A stretch of DNA of 53,242 nucleotides, taken from NCBI GenBank assembly GCA_016933275.1, contig JAFGBI010000082.1:1-53242 (forward strand), read 5' to 3'. Each line of letters opens with the position of its first letter. Position 1 is the stretch's first letter. The translations under genes were made by a program, and so were the position numbers. Of this stretch, positions 1 through 13,014 are shown piece by piece. The notes beneath the pieces are model-generated. The model saw only the letters and a program-made list of their open reading frames with translations, had not been told where the DNA came from and did no database searches. This DNA comes from Polyangiaceae bacterium. Its GTDB lineage: Bacteria > Myxococcota_A > Polyangia > Polyangiales > Polyangiaceae.

Positions 1-73
<73 letters not shown>

Positions 74-112
74 CCATTCTTCTGGCTGCGCTGGCTCAGC
101 CGAAGACGCCCG

Positions 113-331
113 CTACTTGCCCCCGCATCCCCCGCACTTGCTCGCCGAGGCCTTGCACGACCCACACCCACCGCCCGAGAGGCGCGAGTCCCCAGTGACG
201 GCGAAGGCGCTCATGAGCTTCGTCGCACGGTCGGACCCGCAGGCGGGGCACTCGATCACCTCGTCACGACGGAACACCAGCTCCTCGAACTCGCGTCCGC
301 AATCTTCGCAAAGAAACTCGAACGTCGGCAT
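113..331 (-). CDS. FmdB-family zinc ribbon protein
   Basis: A 72-residue protein that begins MPTFEFLCEDCGREFE, the typical start of the FmdB/CxxC_CxxC_SSSS family of putative regulatory proteins. Two CxxC knuckles (CEDC near residue 8 and CPAC near residue 28) should bind one zinc ion. The C-terminal tail is rich in Gly, Cys and Ser with two further CxxC pairs (CGSC, CGGC), also usual for the family. The molecular function of FmdB proteins is poorly defined; the name comes from association with formamidase genes in Methylophilus. The gene lies 96 bases downstream of the YbjN-like gene on the same strand, so the two may be cotranscribed. The ATG start is the only one consistent with the conserved N-terminus. 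Confidence 0.85.
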   Translation of the reverse strand: MPTFEFLCEDCGREFEELVFRRDEVIECPACGSDRATKLMSAFAVTGDSRLSGGGCGSCKASASKCGGCGGK

Positions 332-427
332 CCTCTTCTCCCGTGTCCACTCCCTCCAGGTTGGCAGCTCTCCCGGCGCGCTTCTCTCGACGGTTGGCGC
401 GCTCCGATCCGGGCCCGGTGGCGAATC

Positions 428-922
428 CTAGCCCGAAGCTTCCACCTCCGCGATGGCGGCCGCGGCTGTTTTCTCGCCGCGCGCGACGGCAACGATAGCG
501 GCCGCGTAGCGGTCCATGGTTTCTACTGCCATGTAGATCGCGTTGCGGATCAGGGGAGGCGTGAGAAGCTCCTCGTCGAAGTCGATGCTGCTCTTGTAAC
601 GGACCATGCCGTCGACGAAGTCGAGCTCGAAGTTGCCGATCCGCATGCCACAATTCGCGCGCGTCGTCGCCTCCGCCACGGCCAGGCGCCGCTCGGCCGG
701 GACGAGTTCGGGCAGCACCACGTAGAAGAGGAATTGCTCGAAATCGAGCACGACCTCCGCGATGCAGCGAAAAACCCCATGATTGCCCTGGAACATGACG
801 CCGAACCCGGCACCGTGCTCGAGGGGCTGCGGGAACCACCCATCCTCTCTCAGGAACTGCGCCAGAGATTCGAGGGCCCGCTCGCCGTTGTGCTTGGTGC
901 CATTGCCGCCCGAGCCAGCCAT
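428..922 (-). CDS. YbjN-like domain protein
   Basis: A 164-residue soluble protein with no signal peptide or membrane segment. After a short polar N-terminus it has the alternating aromatic/acidic pattern of YbjN (type III secretion chaperone-like fold) proteins: an N-terminal 'FLREDGWFPQ' stretch, a beta-rich middle (FRCIAEVVLDFEQFLFYVVL), then 'VPAERRLAVAEATTRANCGM' and 'GNFELDFVDGMVRYKSSIDF', followed by a C-terminal helix near 'MDRYAAAI'. YbjN-fold proteins are thought to be chaperone- or sensory-like; no enzymatic role can be read from the sequence. No clear Shine-Dalgarno precedes the ATG at 922. The family call rests on pattern resemblance only. Confidence 0.7.
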   Translation of the reverse strand: MAGSGGNGTKHNGERALESLAQFLREDGWFPQPLEHGAGFGVMFQGNHGVFRCIAEVVLDFEQFLFYVVLPELVPAERRLAVAEATTRANCGMRIGNFELDFVDGMVRYKSSIDFDEELLTPPLIRNAIYMAVETMDRYAAAIVAVARGEKTAAAAIAEVEASG

Positions 923-1113
923 CTTGGCGGGACTCTAGCGCCATTTCGGCCTCCGGTCAGCCCGTGAGGGCGGTCGCGGAGGCCGCTCCGCCCGGCGACC
1001 ACGACGCGGCTCGAACGCCCCCTCGTAAGGAGGCGGCAAACCAGGCTAGACTTTGCGCCGCCGTCGACCAGAGCCCCGCCTCGGGCGGCCGCGACGGCGG
1101 AGGAAAGCTCGTC

Positions 1114-1782
1114 ATGGTCCGCTCGCTCATCCAGCTCACAGTCCCGTGCCTCACCGTTCTACTCGTTGCCTGCGGTTCGGGCGGGGAGAAGCCAGAAGCC
1201 AAATCAGCCAACGCCGCCAATTCGGAGACGGCGGCCGCGGCGAGCACCGAAGGTGCCGCGGAACCGGAAGCGGCAGACGACTCGACGGCGGAGGCCGAGA
1301 AGGCCCCCGAGCCCGAGCAGATCAAGCCGAGCGAGGTGCTCACCACGCCGGACGTCGCCTTTGCCTTCGACTACAACAGCAGCGGCCTCAAGGAGAAGCA
1401 CGAGGAGAAGTGCAAATCCGTCAAGGACAACCCCAGCGCGCTCGCCGCCTGCCTCAACAGGGAGCGGGCGGCGTTCAAGGCGGACGTGATCCAGTTCTTC
1501 AAGGATGCCGAGAACAAGCTTACGTTCGTCGTCTACGTGCGCAAGGGCAACACGCTCGCCCAGGTCTTCGAGGCTCCGGCGGAGTTCGCTGACGAGACCG
1601 GATCGTCCGTCACGCTGAAGCTTGCGGCGGGCGGCCACGGGAGCCAGCAGATCTGCGCAGGCCAGCGCGAGATCCCCCTTCGCCTCCCGGACAAGTACGG
1701 GATCGAGATCGACGACCCGAAGTGGGGTAAGCTCACCTATGCGTCCAAGGTAGGTATCGTCCCGCAGAAGCCCCCAAAGTAG
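1114..1782 (+). CDS. Putative lipoprotein
   Basis: A 222-residue protein of unknown function. The frame is open further upstream, but the ATG at 1114 is preceded by GGAGGA about nine bases away and starts a clear lipoprotein signal: MVRSLIQLTVPCLTVLLVAC, with the predicted lipidated Cys at residue 20. Residues about 21-75 form an Ala/Glu/Pro-rich linker. The rest is an ordered domain containing KCKSVKDNPSALAACLN and KLTFVVYVRKGNTLAQVFE, with Cys residues that could form disulfides. It probably sits on the inner leaflet of the outer membrane or on the inner membrane facing the periplasm. I do not recognise the family. It is transcribed away from the YbjN-like gene, so 923-1113 should hold both promoters. 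Confidence 0.75.
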   Translation: MVRSLIQLTVPCLTVLLVACGSGGEKPEAKSANAANSETAAAASTEGAAEPEAADDSTAEAEKAPEPEQIKPSEVLTTPDVAFAFDYNSSGLKEKHEEKCKSVKDNPSALAACLNRERAAFKADVIQFFKDAENKLTFVVYVRKGNTLAQVFEAPAEFADETGSSVTLKLAAGGHGSQQICAGQREIPLRLPDKYGIEIDDPKWGKLTYASKVGIVPQKPPK

Positions 1783-2110
1783 GGGTCGCGCCGGTGGCAC
1801 CCTGACCGGACACGCTACCGCACCGATCGGGGCGCCGACAGCGACGGCGCCGTGGGGTGTGCTTCCCGCAGCGCCTGGACGTGGACACGGAAGCTACCCC
1901 CGTGACTGACGCCCCTGACTGCGTCCTCTGACCCGGCGGACCCTGGATAGGATCGGATCTGCAGTACGGCAGGCGATGCGCCCTTGAATCGGGGACGACC
2001 GAGGGCAGGCTCATGGTCGTCCCGCTGCAGAACCCGGCGCTCCGCGCTCGAGACGTCCACGTTTTTGCCCGCTCCCCTCGCTGCGCTAGTCTCCGCCCCG
2101 CCCGCCTGCC
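1783..2110. other. Intergenic, one hairpin
   Basis: About 330 bases between the lipoprotein gene and the oxidase subunit I homologue. A perfect 7-base stem with a 7-base loop (GGCGCCG...CGGCGCC, 1831-1851) follows the lipoprotein stop and could act as a terminator, although no T-run follows. I see no convincing promoter and no ribosome binding site in front of the next gene. Confidence 0.5.
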
Positions 2111-3635
2111 ATGCCCATCGACCCGTCGCGCCCCCGAGCGTCCGCCGCCGATCGGGGCCGTCTCGCCAGCGCTGGTCCCCGCTGCTGGCTACTGGCGACC
2201 GATCACCGTCGCGTGGCCATGCTGCAGCTCCTTGGCCTGGTCCTGGCGCTGGCGGTCGGCGGCGCCGCCGGGCTCGGCCTCCGGCTCGAGCATCTGGGTC
2301 CGACCGCGGAGATCCTCCCCCCCCCAACCTACGCCCGTGTCCTCACGCTCCACGGCCTCGTCATGGTCTACCTGGTGCTGGTACCGGGGATCTCGGGGAC
2401 GGTCGGGAGTCATGTCTTGCCGAAACAGCTCGGTGCCGATGAGCTGGCTCTGCCGCGGCTCCACCGCGCCGCATTCCACCTCTGGCTCGTCGGTGCCCTG
2501 TTCCTCGGCATCTCGGCGAAATGGGGCGGCACCGACCTGGGCTTCACCTTCCTCCCCCCGCTCGGCGCGCGAGCCTCGGCGGGTGCGGATCTGGCGCTGG
2601 GGGCGCTCGTCCTGCTCGCCGTCTCGGCCGTGTGCCGCTCGGTGGTGATGATCGCCTCCGTGCATGGCCTACGCGCGGCGGAGGTGCCGTGGCGCCGCAC
2701 GACCCCGCTTGCCTGGTCCGTCTACGCGCATTCGGTGGTGATGCTGGTGGCATCCCCGGTGCTGGCCCTCACGGCCAGCCTCCTCATCGCCGAGCATGCT
2801 CTCGGGGGCGGGACGTTCTATCCGAGCTTCGGAGGCGATCCTACCCTCTTCCGGCACTGCCTCTGGTTCGGTGTCCACGGCGTGACGTACTCGGCGCTCC
2901 TCCCGGCGCTGGGTGTTTCGACCGAGATCCTGACCGCGTTCGCCCACCGTCCGCTCGTCAATCGACGCAGTGTACTGTTCGGGATCGTGGGGCTCGCGTT
3001 GGTCAGCGTGGTGGCGTGGGGGAGCCATCTCCCGACCAGCGGTCACACGACCAGGCTGACCATTCTCTCCTCGCTCCTGTCTCTCTTGGGGGCGATCCCG
3101 GCGGCTGGGCTCGTCGGAGCGTGGTGCGTCACGCTCTCGGGCGGCGCGCGCCTCGCCGCACCGCTGGTCTTCGCGCTCGGTTCCGGGTTGTGCTTCCTCG
3201 TCGGGACGCTGTCGGGCCTCTTCCTCGGCGTCTCGAGCCTCGCCATGCACCTTCATGGCACGGCCTTCGTCGTCGGCCATTCCCATTTGCTCTTCGGGAG
3301 CTTCCTCCTCGCCCTGCTCGGCGCGGTCTACTTCTGGTGGCCGATGCTAACGGGTTCGCTCATGAAGGGGCGCTTGGGACGACTGGCGGCGGTGACGACC
3401 ACCCTCGGGGTCCTCGGCGCCGAACTCCCCCTGCTACTGCTCGGCGCCCGCGGACTGCCCCGGCGCATGGCGACCTACCCAAACGAGCTCCAGTGGCTCG
3501 AGCAAGCGGCAGGAGCCGGGGCCATCGTTCTGACCATCGGCGTTGGACTTGCCCTCGTCCAGATGGCCGCCTCCCTGTGGGCTCGGGTGCCCGCCGGGTC
3601 GAACCCGTGGGACGCTCCCGGCCGCGAGTGGACGG

Positions 3636-3646
<11 letters not shown>
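2111..3646 (+). CDS. CoxA-like heme-copper oxidase subunit I, CuB site incomplete
   Basis: A 511-residue polytopic membrane protein with about 12 hydrophobic segments, collinear with cytochrome c oxidase subunit I from 'LLATDHRRVAML' to 'GLPRRMATYP'. Heme ligands are present: H81 (low-spin heme), H390 (high-spin heme) and H392 (low-spin heme) in GHSH. At the active site H256 and Y260 (HGVTY, normally HPEVY) and H306 are kept, but the residue before H306 is Ser305 instead of the CuB ligand histidine (WGSHL for WAHHM; codon AGC at 3023). The D-pathway glutamate position is Val258 and the K-channel lysine position is Leu334 (IPAAGL for IPTGIK). The protein is full length with no frameshift, so it is maintained, but a normal heme-copper oxygen reductase site looks unlikely. 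No coxB or coxC is adjacent. The ATG lacks an obvious Shine-Dalgarno. It could instead be a divergent nitric-oxide-reductase-like or non-catalytic member. Confidence 0.85.
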
Positions 3647-5009
<1,363 letters not shown>

Positions 5010-5154
5010 GGTCGCCTCCTGCGGAGAATGATACACGGGAGGAACGACCGCGCACGCGGTCCTCGCGTGGCCGGGAGGGCAGCTCCGGTGTAGGGAACGA
5101 AGCGCCCACGGGAGCCGATGCAGGCGCTACTTGACGCACCTGGCCGCTACGGCG

Positions 5155-5760
5155 ATGAATCGGGCGGCGCACATGTGGGACGAACGCTACGCCGAGCCGG
5201 GATACGCGTATGGCAAGGAGCCGAACGAATTCGTCCGCGCGATGGCTGACTGGCTGCCGGCAGGGCCAGTGCTGTGCCTGGCAGAGGGAGAAGGAAGGAA
5301 CGCTACCTACCTCGCCGGTCGAGGTCACGCCGTAACGGCGGTCGACAGCTCGGCGGTGGGGCTCACGAAGGCCGTTGCGCTCGCCGTAGAGCGAGACACG
5401 ACGATGATCACGGTCCACGCCGATCTCGCGGACTACGTGATCGAGCCGGGAGCGTGGGCGGGTATCGTGTGCGTCTTCTGCCACCTGCCGCCAGCGCTCC
5501 GCGATCGCGTGCTCAAGGGGGCAGTCGAGGGTCTGCGAACCGGTGGTGTGTTGCTGTTCGAGGCCTATGGCCCCGCACAGCTCGCTCTGGGGACCGGGGG
5601 ACCGAAGGACCCTGCGTTGCTCGCGTCGCTCGCCGATCTCCGGCCGCTGCTCGAGGGCCTCGAGCTAGTCTACGCGGAAGAGGTCACGCGCGAGATCCAC
5701 GAGGGACGTTTCCACGACGGTCCTGGGGCAACCGTGGAGATCGTTGGCGTGAAGCGCTGA
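5155..5760 (+). CDS. Class I SAM-dependent methyltransferase
   Basis: A 201-residue soluble protein with a Rossmann-type methyltransferase fold. Motif I is 'VLCLAEGEGRNATYLA' (SAM binding), followed by an acidic residue at the end of strand 2 (HAVTAVDSS) and motif IV-like 'WAGIVCVFCHLPPALR'. The N-terminal 'MWDERYAEPGYAYGKEPN' matches the TehB/thiopurine-methyltransferase-like group that begins with a WDxRY segment. The substrate cannot be read from the sequence. The frame is open from a TTG at 5131; I chose the first ATG at 5155, and ATG at 5173 is also possible, since none has a good Shine-Dalgarno. The gene is followed within 16 bases by a strong hairpin that starts repeat copy E. Confidence 0.8.
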   Translation: MNRAAHMWDERYAEPGYAYGKEPNEFVRAMADWLPAGPVLCLAEGEGRNATYLAGRGHAVTAVDSSAVGLTKAVALAVERDTTMITVHADLADYVIEPGAWAGIVCVFCHLPPALRDRVLKGAVEGLRTGGVLLFEAYGPAQLALGTGGPKDPALLASLADLRPLLEGLELVYAEEVTREIHEGRFHDGPGATVEIVGVKR

Positions 5761-5765
5761 TCGAC

Positions 5766-5959
5766 CAGGTCTGAAGATCCGCGCGCCACGCGCGGATTCT
5801 CGGCAGCACGGTAGATCGGCGCCGGAAGCGCCCGCCGCTCATCCAACGGCGAGGGAGGAGACCGCGAGTCGCGGCCGATGCGGGGGAGGGCTCGTCCCCC
5901 GCCAAGAAGGAACCCAGAGCAGCAATCGGTTTGATTGCTGCGTCAAATCAAAAACCTAA
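5766..5959 (+). repeat. Structured repeat copy E (modules 1-3)
   Basis: Begins 5 bases after the methyltransferase stop. It has three hairpins: ATCCGCGCG/CGCGCGGAT (5777-5797), a GGGGGA-type stem near 5881-5901, and GCAGCAATC/GATTGCTGC (5919-5941), followed by a CGTCAAATCA tail. It aligns through its whole length with the reverse complement of 9847-10015, apart from an insertion near 5865. The CTAG-bounded fourth hairpin seen in other copies is missing or decayed here; the sequence runs into the second repeat family instead. Orientation matches the upstream gene. Confidence 0.85.
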
Positions 5960-6087
5960 CCCGGCGGAACCGGAACCAAACAGGCCAGGCCGTCAGCGGT
6001 CAGCGGTCAGCGGTCAGCGGCCAGCGATCGGCGGTCAGCGGTCAGGTGGAACGCGGAGACCCCGACAGCTGACGCCTGATCGCTGAT
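5957..6087 (+). repeat. Second dispersed repeat with heptamer array (copy F1)
   Basis: Starts AACCCGGCGGAACCGG, continues with ACCAAACAGGCCA, then GTCAGCG-type heptamers (5992-6045, partly diverged), then a GGAACGCGGAGA segment and a tail ending CTGATCGCTGAT. The same order of blocks occurs in reverse complement at 25343-25446, with fewer and different heptamers, so the array number varies while the flanks are kept. I see no coding potential. With copy E it fills most of the 438 bases between the methyltransferase gene and carB. Confidence 0.8.
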
Positions 6088-6198
6088 GGACGCGAGAACA
6101 TTGAAGAATGCTCCGCCAGATCCGATCAAGATCGCTCCGCCAAGGAACTGCCGGTCTTGGTCAAGACCTCCCCGCGAGGCCAGCGAAGCGGCAAACCT

Positions 6199-9543
<3,345 letters not shown>

Positions 9544-9624
9544 GGCGAGCCGGCTCTAGCACACGCCGAGGCCAGGGAGCGGGGAAACCCGGGGCGGGTG
9601 GTGAGGGGACGCCTGATACCAAGC

Positions 9625-10015
9625 GGGGCGATGGCCCCGCCCGTCCGCCGGGCGAAACAGCGGACGGGTGACCTGGTTCCTAGCGCGGGACAGGCCCGCA
9701 ACCCAGGCGCGGCGGCGGATCGTGCCCGCGCTAGAGCACCGATCAGGTTGCCGACAGCAACGGCAGCGCTGGAAACGCGTCCGTGCGAGGCGAGGACGCT
9801 TTTCCAGCGCTGCCTCTGGAGAGGTCTGCTGCCGGTTCGGTGCTCTAGGTTGTTGATCTGACCTAGCAATCAACCTGACTGCTGCTCTTGGTTCCTTCTG
9901 GGCGGGGGAGGCGAGCCCTCCCCCACCTCGCCGCTCGATGAGCAGCGGGCGCCTCTGGCGCCGATCGACCGCGTCGCCGAAAACCCGCGCGCGACGCGCG
10001 GGTTCTCAGACCTGG
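9625..10015 (-). repeat. Structured repeat copy A (complete)
   Basis: The fullest copy. On the minus strand it starts 5 bases after the receiver-like gene stop with hairpin AACCCGCGCG/CGCGCGGGTT (9982-10004). Next come the module that aligns with 5795-5890, a GGGGGA stem and the GCAGTCA/TGATTGC hairpin. Then comes a CTAG-bounded hairpin (9731-9847) with 12-base perfect ends CTAGAGCACCGA/TCGGTGCTCTAG and an inner stem GCGCTGGAAA.../...TTTCCAGCGC. A further CTAG-bounded hairpin (9680-9734, ends CTAGCGCGGG/CCCGCGCTAG) shares one CTAG with it, and a third stem CCCGTCCGC/GCGGACGGG lies at 9640-9668. It fills the 476 bases between carB and the receiver-like gene. Confidence 0.88.
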
Positions 10016-10019
10016 CAGA

Positions 10020-10508
10020 TCAGGACGGGAGGTCGGACTGGCGCACCAGACGTTCCACCGCCCCTGAACACCCCGCCCAGGTCGCGAACTGGGCGCGGGG
10101 GAGTTGCCGCTTCACGCGCCCAACGTCACGGTCGGCCACGTCAAGGAAAAGAAAGGGGACGGTTCGAAAGCGAGACTGCATGGCCATCCATTTGGCCACC
10201 GCCCGACCGTGCGACGGGGCACGTGACCCATCCACGATCACAATCGCTGGGAAAACCTCGCGGAGCTCGGCCTGGCACGCGGGCCAACGCGGTTCGAGGA
10301 GCCGCACGGCGTGCCGAGGCCGGAGGGCCTCGATCCGTGCCTTCTGCGTTTCCCCGCCCCCGTCCATCACGAGCACCAAGACCTCGGCCACCACCGCGAC
10401 GGTACTGGCAAGGCGCCGCCTCTGTCGAGGCCCGGCAGGGCACCCTCGCTCTCCCCTCGGTAGCTCGGGAAGTCCGCTGGCCTTGACTCTCGCCCGACCA
10501 TCCGTCAT
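10020..10508 (-). CDS. Receiver-like (degenerate response regulator) protein
   Basis: A 162-residue protein, or about 115 residues if translation starts at one of the inner GTG codons near 10405. From about residue 35 it resembles a CheY-like alpha/beta domain: a hydrophobic first strand (VAEVLVLVMDG), a helix, a third strand ending in the possible phospho-acceptor Asp (FPAIVIVDGS), a fourth strand 'RTVPFLFLDVAD' and a C-terminal helix 'AVERLV'. The acidic pair usually found after the first strand is weak (MDGGGE) and the conserved Thr/Lys are not evident, so phosphorylation is doubtful. There is no DNA-binding output domain. It lies divergently upstream of rpmI, and repeat copy A follows its stop. 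The start is uncertain because no Shine-Dalgarno is visible. Confidence 0.55.
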   Translation of the reverse strand: MTDGRARVKASGLPELPRGERGCPAGPRQRRRLASTVAVVAEVLVLVMDGGGETQKARIEALRPRHAVRLLEPRWPACQAELREVFPAIVIVDGSRAPSHGRAVAKWMAMQSRFRTVPFLFLDVADRDVGRVKRQLPRAQFATWAGCSGAVERLVRQSDLPS

Positions 10509-10620
10509 AAGACGCGGCCCCGGCTCCGGACCGAGGATCTGCTCGGTTCGCCCCCGACGCCCCGCGCGTCAAATTGCCTCGTCTCGCCGCGCCAACCAGA
10601 GTAGAGCCACGGAGTCCACG

Positions 10621-10818
10621 ATGCCCAAGATGAAGACCAAGCGGGCCGCCGCCAAGCGCTTCAAGGTGACCGGAAGCGGCCGGATCCGGCGGACCAAGAG
10701 TGGCGGGTCGCACATGTTCATCGGCAAGTCCCGCAAGCGTCGGCGCCGGCTGCGTGACAACGACATGGTCTCGCCAGATACGGCAAAGCGTATCCGTATC
10801 CTGCTACCCTACGGTTGA
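10621..10818 (+). CDS. rpmI: 50S ribosomal protein L35
   Basis: A 65-residue, very basic protein that begins MPKMKTKRAAAKRFKVTGSG, the L35 signature, and ends in the RDNDMV...RIRILLPYG segment. It is a component of the large ribosomal subunit. The ATG at 10621 is fixed by the conserved N-terminus and preceded by ACGGAG; the frame open upstream is not coding. It is followed by rplT after 144 bases, a longer gap than usual. The translation factor gene infC, which normally precedes rpmI, is absent: the upstream neighbour is the divergent receiver-like gene, so the promoter must lie within 10509-10620. Confidence 0.96.
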   Translation: MPKMKTKRAAAKRFKVTGSGRIRRTKSGGSHMFIGKSRKRRRRLRDNDMVSPDTAKRIRILLPYG

Positions 10819-10962
10819 GGCGTGCCTTCCGAGGCGGCAGCCCCAGGCTCGAGCCAGACGATGCGGTGCGTTGCCGGCTTTGGGCCGTCCTGATCCAGTA
10901 CCAGTCGTCCCTTCCTTCACCACCACGATAGCGGTTCCCTTTCATCCGAGGAGCGTCACGAC

Positions 10963-11316
10963 ATGTCGCGCGTAAAGCGAGGCCCCTACCCCCGGCGCCG
11001 TCACCGGCGCGTGTTCGCCCAAACCAAGGGCTTCTGGGGCGGCCGGAAGAACCGTTACCGGCAGGCGTTCCGGGTGCTGTGGAAGTCCTGGCAGTACATG
11101 TACGTCGGCCGGAAGCGCCGCAAGCGCGACTTCCGCCGGCTGTGGATCATCCGCATCAACGCGGCCTGCCGGCTCAACGGCACCTCCTACTCCAAGCTGA
11201 TGGGTGCCCTGAAAGCGGTGGGAATCGAGCTTGACCGCAAGGTCCTGGCCGATCTCGCGGTGCACGATGCGCCGGCCTTCCGCGAGTTGGCAGCCCTCGC
11301 CACGAAACCGAGCTGA
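10963..11316 (+). CDS. rplT: 50S ribosomal protein L20
   Basis: A 117-residue basic protein with the L20 N-terminus MSRVKRGPYPRRRHRR, the central 'GRKNRYRQAFRVLWKSWQYM' and C-terminal 'LNGTSYSKLMGALKAVGIEL'. L20 is an early assembly protein that binds 23S rRNA; in many bacteria it also represses its own operon by binding the leader. The 144-base spacer after rpmI could hold such a site, but I see no clear rRNA mimic in it. GAGGAG lies about nine bases before the ATG. The stop is followed within 6 bases by repeat copy D, so rplT is cut off from pheS by about 600 bases of repeat. Confidence 0.96.
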   Translation: MSRVKRGPYPRRRHRRVFAQTKGFWGGRKNRYRQAFRVLWKSWQYMYVGRKRRKRDFRRLWIIRINAACRLNGTSYSKLMGALKAVGIELDRKVLADLAVHDAPAFRELAALATKPS

Positions 11317-11321
11317 GGCTC

Positions 11322-11526
11322 GAGCAGCGATCCGGTGGATCGCTGCGACAGATCAACGAACTTCGGGGTTTCGTCCGCCGCGGTCCCACCCCGCGGCGGT
11401 CGAGGGCGGGGGGACTCGCGTCCTCCGCGCCTTGCTCGGCGGAGCCGAGTGGGAAAGCCTGGGGCCGACCTTGGGGGCGCGTTGCCAGCGCTGCCGTTGC
11501 CGTCGCTGGCCCGATCGGTGTTCTAG
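11322..11526 (+). repeat. Structured repeat copy D (diverged)
   Basis: Starts right after rplT with hairpin GCAGCGATCC/GGATCGCTGC (11324-11346) and a CGACAGATCAAC tail, matching the GCAGCAATCA/TGATTGCTGC hairpin of copy B with two paired base changes. The end (CCAGCGCTGCCGTTGCCGTC, then CCCGATCGGTGTTCTAG) matches the right side of the CTAG-bounded hairpin in copies A and B. The middle is unlike the others and holds its own stems, such as GCCGCGGT...CCGCGGC near 11380-11398. It is directly joined to copy C, sharing the CTAG at 11523-11526. Confidence 0.75.
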
Positions 11527-11683
11527 GGCAGCAATCAGGTGGATTGCTGCGTCATGTCAACAACCTAGCGCACCGAACCGGCAGCAGATCTCAGCCGAGG
11601 CGCCGCCAGAACCGTACCCTCGGTGGGCATGGGGTACGGTTTTGGCGGCGCCGTTGCCATTGGCAACCCGATCGGCGCTCTAG
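11523..11683 (+). repeat. Structured repeat copy C (CTAG-bounded, alternative inner stem)
   Basis: Three CTAG sites (11523, 11565, 11680) divide it into two hairpin units. The first has GCAGCAATC/GATTGCTGC (11528-11550). The second keeps the outer sequence of copies A and B (CACCGAACCGGCAGCAGA on the left, GCCGTTGCCATTGGCAACC on the right). Its long inner stem is completely different: GGCGCCGCCAGAACCGTACC pairs with GGTACGGTTTTGGCGGCGCC with one G-T wobble. Base pairing is kept although the sequence is replaced. It lies upstream of pheS. Confidence 0.85.
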
Positions 11684-11922
11684 CGCAATGCTGGCGGGAG
11701 ACTCATCGATCTTCGGGTCGAGCTTCTCCGCATTGAGGCGAGTGGGGTTCTGGCCCCACGCGCAGCCGCGGCACCACCGCCGCGTGGCACCGCGATATGG
11801 TTCCGGCTCCGCCGGCTTGGGCTCAGTCGCGGCCTCTCGCGACCGCAGACACGGCGCGCGAGCCCTGCTATCGGTGCTCCCGTGGTCCGCGCGAACCCGC
11901 GGGCGCAATCGTGGGAGCGAGC

Positions 11923-13014
11923 ATGAACGACACGCTGGGCACGGACGTTGCTGCCGAGATCGAAGCCGGACTGGCCACCTTGGGCGAGCGGTTCCGTGGC
12001 GCGTTCGCCGCCTGCAACTCCGAGCCCGAACTCAGGGCGGCCAACGCGGCCATCCTCGGCAAGAAGGGAGAGCTCACGAGCCTGCTCAAGCTGCTCGGCC
12101 GGGTCCCGCCCGAACGACGCCGAGAGATCGGCGAGCAGGTGAATGCAACGCGGGCCCGAGTCGAGGCATGCTTCTCGGGCCGCCTCCTCGAGCTGGCAGA
12201 GGCGGCGCGCAAGGCAGACCTCGAGGCGACCCCCTTCGACCTCACGCTCCCGGGACGCACGCCGGCCCCGCGCGGGCACCTGCACCCTATCACCCGCGTC
12301 AAGGACGAGATCCTCGACAACTTCCGCTCGCTGGGCTTCGAGGTCGCGTGGGGACCCGAGGTCGAGCACGAGTCCAACAACTTCACCAAGCTCGCGTTTC
12401 CACCGGACCACCCGGCGACCGACATGCAGGACACCTTCTGGGTGCACGTGGCGGGCGCCCCGCCGGATGCCCGCCTGCTGCTGCGAACGCACACGAGCAG
12501 TGTTCAGGTGCGTGAGATGAGCACGCACGCGCCGCCGCTCGCCATCGTGAGTGGCGGCGCCGTGTACCGCCGCGATGACGATCCGACCCACTCCCCGATG
12601 TTCCACCAGATCGAGGGCTTCCTCGTCGACGAGCGGGTGACGTTCGCCTCGCTCAAGGGAGTCCTCTCCGAATTCGTCCGCCGCCTCTACGGACCGAACG
12701 TTCCCGTGCGCTTCCGACCGAGCTACTTCCCGTTCGTAGAGCCGGGCGCCGAGGTGGATATCGGCTGCGTCTTCTGTTCGCTGGACGATGGAACCCGCAC
12801 GTCGTGTCGCGTGTGCAAGGGGAGCGGCTGGCTCGAGGTGCTCGGCTCCGGGATGGTGCATCCCGCGGTGCTCGAGCACTGCGGCATCGACGCCGAACGC
12901 TACACGGGCTTCGCATTCGGGCTCGGCGTCGAACGGGTGGCGATGCTGCGCTACGGCATCCCCGACATCCGGCTCCTGTTCGAGAACGACCCGCGCTTCC
13001 TCGCCCAGTTCTGA
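11923..13014 (+). CDS. pheS: Phenylalanine-tRNA ligase alpha subunit
   Basis: A 363-residue class II aminoacyl-tRNA synthetase subunit; with PheT it forms the alpha2-beta2 enzyme that charges tRNA-Phe. An N-terminal coiled coil (about 1-90) precedes the catalytic core: motif 1 region near 'HPITRVKDEILDNFRSLGFE', motif 2 'GGAVYRRDDDPTHSPMFHQI' and motif 3 'GFAFGLGVERVAMLRYGIPD'. Two CxxC pairs (C282/C285 and C295/C298), separated by nine residues, sit before motif 3 and may bind zinc, as in some other bacterial PheS proteins. The ATG at 11923 follows GGGAGCGAGC; a longer open frame upstream is not conserved-looking. pheT does not follow, which is unusual, and upstream rplT is separated by repeat copies D and C. 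Short hairpins at about 11750 and 11830 lie in the leader. Confidence 0.96.
   Translation: MNDTLGTDVAAEIEAGLATLGERFRGAFAACNSEPELRAANAAILGKKGELTSLLKLLGRVPPERRREIGEQVNATRARVEACFSGRLLELAEAARKADLEATPFDLTLPGRTPAPRGHLHPITRVKDEILDNFRSLGFEVAWGPEVEHESNNFTKLAFPPDHPATDMQDTFWVHVAGAPPDARLLLRTHTSSVQVREMSTHAPPLAIVSGGAVYRRDDDPTHSPMFHQIEGFLVDERVTFASLKGVLSEFVRRLYGPNVPVRFRPSYFPFVEPGAEVDIGCVFCSLDDGTRTSCRVCKGSGWLEVLGSGMVHPAVLEHCGIDAERYTGFAFGLGVERVAMLRYGIPDIRLLFENDPRFLAQF

Noticed and set aside
9625..10015. Insertion sequence
   Set aside because: Inverted repeats are present but there is no transposase frame and no clear target duplication; treated as a non-coding repeat element.
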